Assembly: GCA_963851095.1 (NCBI GenBank)
Contig: CAWKOX010000009.1
Location: forward strand, 248,001 to 312,000
Reading direction: 5' to 3'
DNA from: Oleispira sp963851095
Lineage (GTDB): Bacteria; Pseudomonadota; Gammaproteobacteria; Pseudomonadales; Oceanobacteraceae
Length of the DNA: 64,000 bases
A program made the position numbers and the translations under genes. The notes beneath the pieces were generated by a model, which was not told the origin of the DNA, ran no database searches, and was given only the letters and a program-made list of their open reading frames with translations. Position 1 is the stretch's first letter. Every line of letters begins with the position of its first letter. Positions 54,890 through 64,000 of this stretch are shown here, piece by piece.

Positions 54890-57726
54890 TTATTGATACT
54901 TATTCTCAAGTTTTTGCACAATATCATTACTGACTCTTAAGCTTTCAAGCAAATCGAGTAGGTTGTACTCTAAATTTAAATTAAAGTGTGTCGCTTGGCC
55001 ATCAAAGAACGTTGGGTTATACCCTTGGAACTGTAATCCTAAATTTAATTCCCCATCAGGCTGATAAGTAACGTCTGTTTGCAGCTTGTCGTAGCGGAAG
55101 TCGTTTAAGACCTGCATTGCTAAACCGACATTGGGATCGCTTTGCTTTAAGCTATCGGCCGTTGCCCCGCGAAATTGTACGATCACCACCTGGCGCTCGT
55201 GCGTATAAGCTGCCTGCAGGAACTTGCGGTCCTTCAGGTAATAATATAATCGGTAATACACCGTCTAATCGACCGCTTGCCGTAACGCCTGAACCCGATT
55301 CAAGAGCGGCTAACTGCTCCAGCTGTAGGCCTTCGACCTCGATGCCAAAGGCATTAATCTCTTGGCGAGTATCATAGCGAATAAGTGGAACATTAATTCG
55401 GCCTCCCAATACATCAGTATGCACTTCTTCAATAACAACCAGCGCTTGTGAGAAGTCTGTTTCAATGGTCGTAGTGCTGCGCGCTAAAATGTTTTCAATA
55501 TTAATCCCCGGGTTGATACTGAGTGCCGATATTTGGCTATCAATACGAAAGTCATCATAAAAAGGACGGCGAATCGCTAGCTGCACATCGATATCTTCCC
55601 AGGTCGTCAATTCTTGATATATTCCCGACATATCGTCAATGCGTAACATTAGGTCAGGCTGCCAGCGCCAAGCAATGCTGTTATCGTCGAAAATATCGGC
55701 CTGATACTGCTGCCACTGCACCCAGCCTTGTGCCGATAAACTTCCATTCAGCAACTGGGCCTCGGTTAAGTCTGCCATGGCAATTAAGCCCATTTGCTGC
55801 CAGTCGAGTTTTAAATTATTCAAATACAGTTGCGCGCGGCCTTGCTGTAAATGATTGAAATCATGCTGTGCTAAGAGTGTTAAATCTAAGCTTTTGGCTA
55901 ATCCGGTTAGCTTCATCGATGCGGTGAGCTTCGCTTGCTTTAGGTCAATCGCACTAAGATTAAACTCACCCTTAAAAAGAAGTGATGGAACCGGCCACTG
56001 GTTCCAGTGAGTTTTTTTGTTTTTAACTTCCCAGTGACAGGCCAGCGGCAATTGAGACAGTGCCTGCTGGCTTCTTAATTGCGGTGAGTATTGCAGCTTT
56101 AGCCAATCAAGATTACAGCTGACTTGTGCATTTTCTAGCGCGAGTTTTTCTTTTTTATGTTGCCAATTAAGTTGCTCGATAATAACCGAAAAATCCTTCG
56201 CTTGTGTGAGCTCACCATCAATACCCTCTATCAGCCAGTCTGGTAATAATTGCCAGTGAATAGCCGAAAGGTTCGCCTCGAGTTTCTCGGGGAAAAGCGC
56301 TTCTGCTTCTAAATAGTGACTTTGATTATTCAAACCATGAGGCAAGCTGACTTGCCAATGCCAGTTATTTTCATGCTGTTGGCCTTGCACAACAATTTCG
56401 CCTTGGCTGGTATTAGTGAACGTTGGCCATAATGTATTTTTCTGTTGAGTATCGAGATTCAATATTTGCTGGCTATAAAACTTAGCCGTATCGTTTAAGG
56501 CTTGGCTGTATTGTCCGACCAGTTCTAATTCTGTTTTATGAGAGAGCTGGTCGCCTGTTAACTGTTGGGCGAGAGTCCCTTGCCACTGACACGTATTGCC
56601 GTCTATTTTAAAGTTGCAGGTGAATAATAATGCGTCTTTTAGCTGCTGTTTTATTTTAAGCTTGGTCGGCACTAGCGAGACAATGTCACCGGCCAAATCA
56701 AAGGTATCTAAGCTGAATTGCCATTGCATCTTCGCGCTGGTGATCAATATTGGCATTTAAGCTAATGTCTAAACGGGCATCATTTAAAATAGGTTTATTA
56801 TTGAGTAGATCAAAAACTTTAAAATCTTCAATTTTTAACTGCAAAAAACTCGTTGCCGAAAGCTGGGTTAACAGCGCTTGCGGGTCAGTGATCACGGTGG
56901 GTAATTTCAGCGCGAGGTTCCAAGCTTGAATGGCAACCTTAGCGTCTAATGATTGAGTTCGATCTTGCTGTTCTATCAGCGATAACCACGATTGAATATC
57001 GGCACTTTGCTGCAAAGTCAGTATGGCAGGTTGTGATGAGTCGCTTGGCATTAACCAATGGGCGCTTAGATTAAAAATAGGCGCGGTTTGCTGCTCGATA
57101 AAGATCAGACTGCTAATGTCACCTTGGTGATCGATGATTAATTCATGGCGTAGGTCTTTGTTTAATGAGTCGCTTTGAATTGAATTATTGAGGGTGAGCT
57201 GTTGCTTATTAAATTTCAGCTGGCTATCAACCGATAGCTGCGGATGTTGTAATTGAAATTGCTTAACCGTTAACGTATCCAGCGGAAGCTGCTTAAAAAC
57301 ATCTTCTAAACTCGCTAGTTTTAATTCCGAATTCTCACTCGTGACGGGCTGGCTATTAGGAGAGCTGCTATTAGAGGAGGACAGTACTTCTGTGGGCTTG
57401 TCGTTGGACTTAATCGTTACTTGCGCATGATCAATAGAAACCTCTTTAACGTTTCCCGCAGCAAGGCTCCAAGGAGAGAAGGTTATTTCAATATCGCGCA
57501 GTGCTATTTGGCTATTATTGGACGGAAGGTGGAAGCCTACTTCAGAGATCTTAAGCGTATGCCAAGTTAGTTGGCTAAGGTGAGCATGGCCTTGCTCTAG
57601 TTTGGCTTTCTCCATTACCCAAGGCAGCAGAGAATTAATTCCCTGCTTCGCAAGAGTCGGCAGATAAACAATACAACCCGCTAGTACAATCACACTAATA
57701 AGCAGTGCTTTAAGCCATGATTTCAT
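54890..57726 (-). CDS. ydbH: YdbH, AsmA-like intermembrane lipid-transport protein (two frameshifts)
   Basis: About 944 residues when corrected (E. coli YdbH is 879). An N-terminal anchor (MKSWLKALLISVIVLAGCIV) leads to a long repeating beta structure. The C-terminal part (GVLPIILLPEGPQVPAGSLY, then GGIVQFRG) is the conserved YdbH/dicarboxylate-transport region. In E. coli YdbH spans the periplasm and delivers phospholipid with YnbE. Two frame changes of one extra base each occur at about 56720-56745 and at 55180-55190 (the latter within GGTGGTGATCG on the coding strand). Both rejoin the reading frame, so the gene is probably intact in the organism. Confidence 0.9.
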
Positions 57727-57771
57727 TCTCTGCTCAGCTCCTTGCGATTACGAGAGGGTTTTATTGCTGAG

Positions 57772-58486
57772 TTACTTCGCCGCTTTAACCGTCTTAACAC
57801 CTTCTTGAGTGGCGAGTAATAACGTATCAGCAGGGCGAACGGCAAATAAACCGTTAGTAACAACGCCTGTTAATTGGTTGACGCTGGCTTCTAAAGACTT
57901 AGGTGCTGCTTTAGCTCCCGGAGCCATATGAAAGTGATGAACATCTAAAATAACATTGCCGTTATCGGTGGTAAAACCGGTGCGTAAAACGGGATCGCCA
58001 CCTAGCTTGACCATTTCGCGAGCCACATAGCTGCGAGCCATTGGGATAACTTCAACGGGTAGATGGGAAAGTGCCCATCACTTCGACCAATTTACTTTCG
58101 TCGGCAACGCAGACAAATTCTTTGGCCACTGCGGCAACGATTTTCTCGCGGGTTAATGCACCACCGCCACCCTTAATCATTTCTAGCTGGTGATTAATCT
58201 CGTCAGCACCATCAACATAAAACTCAAGCTCGAAGACCGAGTTTAGATCGTAAACTGGAATGCCATGGTTCTTCAGGCGCTCTGCAGTCGCTTCTGAACT
58301 GGCAACTGCACCGTCAAATAAGTGTTTAAATTCGGCTAACGCATCAATAAAGCAGTTAGCGGTGGAGCCTGTGCCAACCCCGATGATGGAGTTTGTTTCT
58401 AAATGTGGCTTGATGTATTCAGCCGCGGCTTTACCGACAGCGGCTTTAAGTTGGTCAGAAGTTAATGCATTCGCAGATGAGGACAT
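57772..58486 (-). CDS. rpiA: Ribose-5-phosphate isomerase A (one frameshift)
   Basis: RpiA interconverts ribose-5- and ribulose-5-phosphate. The active-site segments are IGVGTGSTANCFIDAL, SSEATAERLKNHGI, VDGADEI (general-base Asp region) and IKGGGGALTREK. The reading frame shifts once, near 58060-58066 (GGGAAAG on the plus strand). Deleting one base joins CVADESKLVEVMGTFP to LPVEVIPMARSYVAREM. About 237 residues result. RpiA is close to essential in most bacteria lacking RpiB, so a sequencing error is likely. Divergent from ilvA. Confidence 0.93.
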
Positions 58487-58601
58487 GTTTTGGCTCTAGT
58501 CGATTCGGTTAAATGGGGCTTAAAAATTAATCACGCACACAAGCATTATAAATCCTTATTCGTTACAATGCTTGTTCTCATACACGAAAAAAGTATAGAT
58601 C

Positions 58602-60162
58602 ATGACTGCCCGTACTTCTGCCAAGCCCAACTCTAAGTTATTAGACCAATATATTAAGAAAATTCTGTCTGCCAACGTCTATGACGTAGCGATTGAGTCG
58701 CCTTTGCATATTGCTCCATTCCTGTCAGAGCGCATGGAAAACAATATCTGGGTCAAGCGTGAAGATAAGCAGCCAGTCTATTCATTTAAAATTCGCGGTG
58801 CTTACAATAAAGTTGTTCAGCTTACCGATAAAGAGAAGGCCGCAGGTGTTGTCGCGGCTTCGGCAGGCAACCACGCGCAAGGTCTGGCATTGGCTGCTAA
58901 AGAGCTGGGCATTAAAGCCACCATCGTTATGCCACGTACCACCCCTGATATTAAGGTGAAGTCTTGTAAGGCTCGTGGTGCACGAGTTGTTTTACATGGC
59001 GATACGTTTGATGAAGCATTTGCCTATTCGCAAAAACTGGTTGAAGAAAAAGGCTTTACCTATATTCATCCGTACGACGATCCAGAAGTGATTGCCGGCC
59101 AAGGTACCATTGGTATGGAGATCTTGCGTCAGCTGAACGATCCTATTGATGCAATTTTTGTCCCTGTTGGCGGTGGTGGCATCATTGCGGGAATCGCTGC
59201 GTATGTGAAATTTTTACGCCCTGAGATTAAGGTTATTGGTGTTGAATCTACTGAATCGGCTTGTTTGCATGCGGCGTTGGCCGCTGGTCGTCGGGTTACC
59301 TTGCCTCAAGTGGGTATCTTTGCCGATGGTGTTGCCGTTGCTCAGATTGGTAAAAACACCTGGGATATCGCTCGTCACTATGTCGACGAAGTGATTACTT
59401 GCTCACCTGATGAGCTTTGTGCTGCCATTAAAGACATCTTTGATGATACCCGTGCAGTCTGCGAACCGGCAGGGGCTTTGGGTGTGGCAGGTATGAAGAA
59501 ATATGTTGAGCGCGAGGGCATCAAAGGCGCTAATCTTCGTCTCTATTTTAAGTGGTGCCAACGTCAACTTTGACCGTTTACGCTATATCGCTGAGGTTGC
59601 TGAAATTGGTGAAGGCCGTGAAGCTATTTTAGCCGTGACGATTCCTGAGCGTGCCGGTAGCTTTCAGCAGTTCTGTAGCTTATTGGGCAAGCGTCCGATT
59701 ACTGAATTTAATTATCGCTATCGCGACGACAATTCAGCGCAAATTTATGTCGGTGTTAAAGTCGGTGCCGAAAAAGATGCTCGTCAGCAGTTGTTAAGTG
59801 AATTGGCTGAAAAAGAATATCCGGTTCTAGATTTAACCGAAGATGAAGTGTCGAAGTATCACATTCGCCATATGGTCGGTGGCCATGCGCCTGATTCGAT
59901 TAATGATGAATTATTGTATCGCTTTGAGTTTCCAGAACGTCCGGGTGCGTTATTGCAGTTCTTAAAGTCGTTGGGTAAGAAATTCAATATTTCGTTATTC
60001 CATTACCGTAATCACGGTGCTGCTAATGGACGAGTATTAATTGGCTTGCAGGTGCCGAAAGATAATCGTCAGCATAAAGAACTAGAAGGCTACTTGATTG
60101 AGCTCGGGTATAACTATTGGAATGAGTCCGATAACCCAGCGTATCAATTGTTCCTTCGCTAG
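58602..60162 (+). CDS. ilvA: Threonine ammonia-lyase (deaminase), biosynthetic IlvA (one frameshift)
   Basis: IlvA converts threonine to 2-oxobutanoate, the first step of isoleucine synthesis. The PLP lysine lies in YSFKIRGAYNKV, the phosphate loop is SAGNHAQGLALAA and the Gly-rich loop is PVGGGGIIAGIAAY. Two C-terminal ACT-like domains give isoleucine feedback. The frame shifts by one extra base near 59531-59541; correcting it restores the conserved ILSGANVNFDRLRYIAE. About 519 residues (E. coli 514). The biosynthetic rather than catabolic form is indicated by the ACT domains. Confidence 0.94.
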
Positions 60163-60182
60163 CTCTCTAGAATTACAGATAT

Positions 60183-60216
60183 AAAAAAGGCTAATCATGA
60201 TCGATTAGCCTTTTTT
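60183..60216 (+). terminator. Intrinsic terminator after ilvA
   Basis: A 14-bp stem (60183-60196 with 60203-60216, core GGCTAATC/GATTAGCC) ending in six T residues. Confidence 0.92.
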
Positions 60217-60257
60217 GTTTTCAGGCATTGCTAACTATTTAGGCTTACATCCTAGAC

Positions 60258-60479
60258 TTACATTTTAGTCACTTTGTCATAACTAGTTTTTAACTTTTCT
60301 GCGCAGGCTTTTCTGGCTTCGTCTTCAGTCATTGTTTTTTTGTAATCTTCCAAGCACGATTTATAAAGAGGCTGTGCTTCTTTTAACATGTCTTTATTGA
60401 GCATATCTTTTGATAGATTTTGATTTGCACAAGCGGTTACAGTGAAAACTACGGTTAAGGCGATGAATAGATTTTTCAT
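60258..60479 (-). CDS. Small lipoprotein, unknown function
   Basis: A 73-residue lipoprotein, taking ATG 60479 as start (MKNLFIALTVVFTVTACANQ, lipobox TVTAC, lipid Cys17). The longer frame from 60536 would hide this signal. The mature part is short, helical and charged (PLYKSCLEDYKKTMTEDEAR), with two cysteines that could form a disulfide. No family recognised. Confidence 0.75.
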   Translation of the reverse strand: MKNLFIALTVVFTVTACANQNLSKDMLNKDMLKEAQPLYKSCLEDYKKTMTEDEARKACAEKLKTSYDKVTKM

Positions 60480-60663
60480 GGGGTTCCAGTTTTTGTCGTC
60501 AGTATTGGGGTATTTTAATTCTAAAGTCGTCATCAAGAAAGGATTAGTCGTGAGTCTGTGACAGCATACGATTAAAACGATAGTCTTTTCATTAACAAGA
60601 GCAATTAATGGTGATTATAATTTCAGCACGTTTGGCCAGTCTACGAGCCTGATTATAAATCTT

Positions 60664-61215
60664 TTATTCTTTATTCCGGGTGCTCTTACGAAGCAATACA
60701 TAAAATGCCCCCGTACCTCCGTCGCTAGGTTGCGCAGTATGATAGGCCATAACATCAGCTAACTGAGGTAGCCAGTGCACTAGGTAGCTTTTAAGTAATG
60801 CCGGGTCCTCGATATTGCGGTCGCCTTTACCAGGAGTAATGAGTACGGTGCGTAAATCGTATTTGACACAGTCGTTAATAAAACTAAAGACAACTTCTCG
60901 TGCTTTATCAATCGTCATACGATGTAGATCTAAGCGAGCATCAATTGGAAATTTACCCTGACGAAGTTTGCGAAAAATACCGTCTTGGATTCCGTGGCAT
61001 TTAAAGCCTATTTCATCATGGGGCTGCACGCGCTCGACTTCATAGTGTTGAAGGTGATTAGGGTCGCTGCTGATTTTTTCTTGAGTTGCAGACTGCTGTC
61101 GTAATTTTTGCGCTTCTGAAAGGGTGTGGGGTTTACTCAAATCCACTTTCTTTGTCTGTTGTATCTTTTTTACGCCCTGCATTTCTCGCAGGAAAAAATC
61201 ATCATCGTCGGTCAT
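60664..61215 (-). CDS. smrA: Smr-domain endonuclease SmrA-like
   Basis: A 183-residue protein with a C-terminal Smr domain: ARLDLHRMTIDKAREVV (LDLH motif), VLITPGKGDRN (GKG motif) and GGTGAFYVLLRK. Such domains are nicking nucleases, or act on RNA at collided ribosomes. The N-terminus is a charged, flexible linker (FLREMQGVKKIQQTKK). Close to the YdaL/SmrA group. Confidence 0.9.
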   Translation of the reverse strand: MTDDDDFFLREMQGVKKIQQTKKVDLSKPHTLSEAQKLRQQSATQEKISSDPNHLQHYEVERVQPHDEIGFKCHGIQDGIFRKLRQGKFPIDARLDLHRMTIDKAREVVFSFINDCVKYDLRTVLITPGKGDRNIEDPALLKSYLVHWLPQLADVMAYHTAQPSDGGTGAFYVLLRKSTRNKE

Positions 61216-61302
61216 GGTGTGCTACATCGAGTATGCGAAGAGAGTTCGCTGAATAAAATAGGCCTAATTGAGCTCAAGTATACCATCTAGTTAAATCAGT
61301 CG

Positions 61303-61722
61303 TTAACGAATGGCTAATTGGGTAAGGGCAATTAAAACGGCATAACGGGCCCCTTTACCGATCAGGACTAGCAGGAAAAATACTCTGAAGTGAGTGCGGG
61401 CTAATCCTGCGATTAAGGTCAGTGGATCGCCAATGATTGGTAGCCACGCGAATAACAAACTCCACACTCCGTAGCGGTTATAGAATTGTTGACCTTTCTG
61501 CCATGAAGCCGAGTCGTGATATTTATGCATAACATAGGCACTGGCCCAATAACCTATTGCGTAGTTAATGCAGCTGCCTAGAGTATTGCCAGTGGTCGCA
61601 ACTAACCATAATAGCCATACATTATGGTTTTGTTCTAATAGAGCGATTAGCACGACTTCAGACCCCATAGGGAAGAGCGTTGAGGCAATCAGGGCTGAAA
61701 AAAATAATCCAAGGTAGGCCAT
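61303..61722 (-). CDS. yqaA: YqaA-family (DedA/SNARE-associated) membrane protein
   Basis: A 139-residue inner-membrane protein with four helices. The conserved stretch GNTLGSCINYAIGYW (Gly-rich re-entrant region), RYGVWSLLFAWLPIIGDPLT and AGLARTHFRVFFLLVLIGKG mark the YqaA subgroup of the DedA superfamily, whose better-known members flip or scramble lipids. The function here is unproven. It overlaps no gene and starts 18 bp after the thpR stop. Confidence 0.9.
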   Translation of the reverse strand: MAYLGLFFSALIASTLFPMGSEVVLIALLEQNHNVWLLWLVATTGNTLGSCINYAIGYWASAYVMHKYHDSASWQKGQQFYNRYGVWSLLFAWLPIIGDPLTLIAGLARTHFRVFFLLVLIGKGARYAVLIALTQLAIR

Positions 61723-61740
61723 GTTGTATTGTCGCTTTTA

Positions 61741-62354
61741 TTAATCGAGTGGAATTCGATGTAGCACGTGATAGCGACCTTGAATTTCGTGAGTATTATA
61801 GCGTGCAAATACCAGTTCTTTGACCATGAATTCAATAGCAGGAATATTAAGGGCTGAGAGCTGATTGAGCAGCTTCGAAATCGAATAGGCTTGGTTATAA
61901 AACCCCAGAGTGATGTGCGGAATGTATTCACAGGCATCTTGCCCATCACGAACGTTATGCAGTTGATCGCGTATTCTCGCGAGAGTGTTAGACGGATCTT
62001 TAATAGAAAGATAAGGCGCCGTGGTAAAGGTATTGGGGGTTGATGAGGCTAATAGAGAAGGCCGGAATATGCGCCTGCTTTAATGCTTCAATTTGCTGTT
62101 GTAAATCGTTTTCAGTGAAGTGCTTTTCATCCAGTAAACCAGATGCACTCAGTGTGATATGAGCTTGGCGTAAATAGTGAGGATGTAATGTATCCGCAAT
62201 GGATTGCTGACAAGATCTTCAGTTGTTGTAAGCAGTGTGGGTGCTGAATTTCGATCGCCCAAAAGCCGTAGTATTTAATGCCTTGGTGCCATTCAAAAAA
62301 ATCACGCAGCTCGGTTGGCTGCGTGATCTCGTTTTCCTGCTGTGTCGGTAGCAT
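61741..62354 (-). CDS. thpR: 2',5' RNA ligase family ThpR (two frameshifts)
   Basis: A 2H-phosphoesterase-fold protein (RNA 2',3'-cyclic phosphodiesterase). Correct joining gives about 203 residues with both His motifs: HITLSASG (first) and HITLGFYN (second). The first frame (from ATG 62354) stops at 62127. One extra base near 62210-62220 and another in a run of five G at 62035-62039 (C on the coding strand) disrupt it. The C-terminal ARYNTHEIQGRYHVL is typical. The breaks are most likely sequencing insertions. Confidence 0.82.
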
Positions 62355-62374
62355 TCTAAGTAATTAGAATGTGA

Positions 62375-63106
62375 TTAAAAATCATATACCAAGGTAATGC
62401 CCACTAAAGAATCGGTGTTCTTAGTGCCATCAGGAACATCGGTTGTATGCTTAACTTCGTAGCTGATTTTCATAGCTAGGCTACCGGTTAACGTACTTTG
62501 TAGACCCATGTCAGAAGTATAAACAGTCTTTGAATCGCCAGCTTCTACCGTGAATGCTTCGGTAAATTTAGCGCTTTCGCCTAGGTTTACCAGTAAGTCT
62601 AAGGATAAACGGGCAACGGCTTCTTCAATAACTTTATCACCGTCTTCATTGCGATCTTCTAAAGCATCACGACGATAACCAGGGCCGGCTTCTAGATCTA
62701 GCTTACCGTTTTCATCTTCCCAGGCGTGGTAACCATAACCAATAGAAGTCGTGCTTTGATATTGGTAACCGTTAAAGCGATCATCTTCATACAATGCTTG
62801 TGAGGTTAAATAATCTTTATCGCCAATCGCGTAATCAAATTTTAATGCCGCTAGGTATTTTTCTTTTGAACGCTCGCCGCTTTCTTCACTGGTTAACGCG
62901 ACTAAACGCAAGCCTGACTTGAAAGGGCCTTCTTCGCGAGATACTTTGAACTTGCTGTTTAAGCTTTGTGTATCACTATTACCGCTGGTTTGGATAAAAC
63001 CAAGTTCAGCGTTACCATCCCAAGTAACGTCTTCTGCGAAGCTCATGCTAGGAAGAATTAAAGCGCTGCTCAATAGGCTTGTCGCTAATAAAGTCTTTTT
63101 CATCAT
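62375..63106 (-). CDS. DUF481-family outer-membrane protein (YdiY-like)
   Basis: A roughly 243-residue exported barrel. The start is ATG 63106 (MMKKTLLATSLLSSALILPS); the frame to 63127 adds a few residues. After signal cleavage, the DUF481 pattern appears: WDGNAELGFIQTSGNSDTQS near the N-terminus and EAGPGYRRD in the middle, ending SLVGITLVYDF with a terminal Phe. Members are outer-membrane proteins sometimes induced by acid or salt stress; the role is unknown. Confidence 0.9.
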   Translation of the reverse strand: MMKKTLLATSLLSSALILPSMSFAEDVTWDGNAELGFIQTSGNSDTQSLNSKFKVSREEGPFKSGLRLVALTSEESGERSKEKYLAALKFDYAIGDKDYLTSQALYEDDRFNGYQYQSTTSIGYGYHAWEDENGKLDLEAGPGYRRDALEDRNEDGDKVIEEAVARLSLDLLVNLGESAKFTEAFTVEAGDSKTVYTSDMGLQSTLTGSLAMKISYEVKHTTDVPDGTKNTDSLVGITLVYDF

Positions 63107-63127
63107 ATTAGGGTTCCGTTTATGCAA

Positions 63128-63443
63128 TTAAAGTGTAAATACGATCTAGTCAATCGTTAATTGGCTGTTTAACAGATCGTTATCGATTTAATTTTTTACT
63201 AGAGTGTTTGCTACATTGAGGAGTAATTTAGAGGATTTTATCTGTTTTGTAAAAGACGCTACTGCGGCTTTTACAGCATTTAACGTATTCAGTCCTTTCA
63301 TAAGTCGTAATCATACCCAACAGGGGCATCCAAAGAATTAATGAGTACTGAGAGAAGGCGATATAATGGAACAATGAGTTCGAAGCGCTTTATGGCTGTT
63401 CTGTTATTATTTACACGACTACAAATAATTAAATGGTGAGTGT
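63128..63443. other. Intergenic region, no gene seen
   Basis: A 316-bp AT-rich divergent gap. A TATAAT at 63362-63367 is a fair -10 candidate for the MATE gene, but I find no matching -35 at 17 bp. No convincing ORF or hairpin terminator. Confidence 0.5.
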
Positions 63444-64000
63444 GTGAGAACAGCGATTGTTTCAGGCCCTGTTGGCGATGTGCTTTATAAGCTGACACTC
63501 CCGATGGTCATTGGCATTGTTGCCGTCTTTTTCTTTAACCTAGTCGATACCTTCTTTATTTCACTCTTAGGCACTCAAAGCTTAGCCGCGGTGAGTTTCA
63601 CCATGCCGATTGCGATGGTGGTGATGAACTTAGCCATTGGCTTAGGCATTGCCGCATCGGCGTTAATTGCCCGTGCGACGGGTGAGAAAAATAATACCCT
63701 CGCTCAGCACTACGTGATTGCCGCCTTGTTACTCACCTTGGCTCTAGCAGGTATTATGCTGGTGGCTGGCTTAATGTTTAATGATCAACTATTTGGCTTA
63801 CTCGGGGCTAATGACGCGTTACTGCCCTTAATTTGGCAATACATGCAGTTCTTTTGGCCAGGAATTGTTGTGATGATGCTTATGATCGTTATTAGTAGCA
63901 GTATGAGAGCGGTGGGCAATACAAAATTACCCAGCATGATGATGCTGGTGTCTGCGGTATTAAATGCGATATTAGATCCCATCTTAATTTTTGGTATTGG
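63444..64000 (+). CDS. MATE-family multidrug/cation efflux transporter (3' end outside window)
   Basis: The N-terminal ~185 residues of a MATE transporter. The first helices read LYKLTLPMVIGIVAVFFFNL and DTFFISLLGTQSLAAVSFTM, followed by MNLAIGLGIAASALIARATG, the standard start of the family. The start is GTG 63444. The reading frame is open to the window end. Members exchange Na+ or H+ for drugs or metabolites. The substrate is unknown. Confidence 0.92.
   Translation, partial: MRTAIVSGPVGDVLYKLTLPMVIGIVAVFFFNLVDTFFISLLGTQSLAAVSFTMPIAMVVMNLAIGLGIAASALIARATGEKNNTLAQHYVIAALLLTLALAGIMLVAGLMFNDQLFGLLGANDALLPLIWQYMQFFWPGIVVMMLMIVISSSMRAVGNTKLPSMMMLVSAVLNAILDPILIFGI

Noticed and set aside
55117..55377. 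86-residue plus-strand frame
   Set aside because: It overlaps ydbH coding sequence antisense and shows no signal or domain.
14390..60162. Programmed +1 frameshifting in mutL, ilvA, hflK and others
   Set aside because: The break sites share no slippery motif, no stop codon sits at the slip position as in known +1 systems, and some lie in low-conservation linkers. Insertion errors explain the data better.
1..64000. tRNA, rRNA, CRISPR or insertion sequences
   Set aside because: None could be supported by eye in this window. A dedicated search (tRNAscan, ISfinder) would be needed to confirm absence.

Overview
The window looks like chromosomal DNA of a free-living marine gammaproteobacterium of the Oceanospirillales type (Oleispira, Thalassolituus and Bermanella are plausible relatives). 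This is an inference from three things: the conserved block queG / nnrD-tsaE-amiB-mutL-miaA-hfq-hflX-hflK-hflC-hisZ-purA, in which hisZ sits before purA as in Pseudomonas and relatives; a secreted Pla-1-type lipase grouped with DUF1302 and DUF1329 proteins; and moderate, slightly AT-rich base composition. I saw no rRNA, tRNA, CRISPR array, insertion sequence or integrase.

Layout. 1-9 kb: a lipoprotein cut by the window edge, serA with a divergent D-2-hydroxyglutarate dehydrogenase, a PAS-GGDEF cyclase, a fumarylacetoacetase-family enzyme, a YtjB-like membrane protein fused to a cyclase-like domain, and serB. The serine pathway therefore appears twice (serA, serB). 9-24 kb: a GAF-GGDEF cyclase, then the housekeeping block from queG to purA. 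24-35 kb: a penicillin-acylase-family hydrolase, the lipase-DUF1302-DUF1329 operon and a thiolase. 35-38 kb: small accessory genes, including an AT-rich two-gene cassette (a zinc-peptidase-like protein plus a lipoprotein) that sits between two near-identical 29-bp repeats. 38-42.7 kb: thiamine salvage, with a TPP riboswitch, a TonB receptor, a thiamine-binding YkoF-like protein, a PnuT permease and a small-molecule kinase. 42.7-51 kb: choline uptake and oxidation to betaine (betI-betB-betA, choX-choW-choV) followed by a porin. 51-58.5 kb: an envelope block on the minus strand (htpX-like, lemA, ydbL, ynbE, ydbH) and rpiA. 58.6-64 kb: ilvA, smrA, yqaA, thpR, a DUF481 outer-membrane protein and the start of a MATE transporter.

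Sequence quality. Seven genes (hflK, mutL, the TonB receptor, ydbH, rpiA, ilvA, thpR) are broken by frameshifts. All eleven breaks I could resolve are one extra base. Several of these genes are normally needed for growth, so insertion errors in the sequence are the most likely cause. I annotate these genes at full span and mark the breaks.

The most interesting accessory feature is the 35.9-36.9 kb cassette. It looks like an effector-immunity or lysis-type gene pair inserted exactly where two convergent genes meet, with the shared end duplicated so that both genes stay intact.
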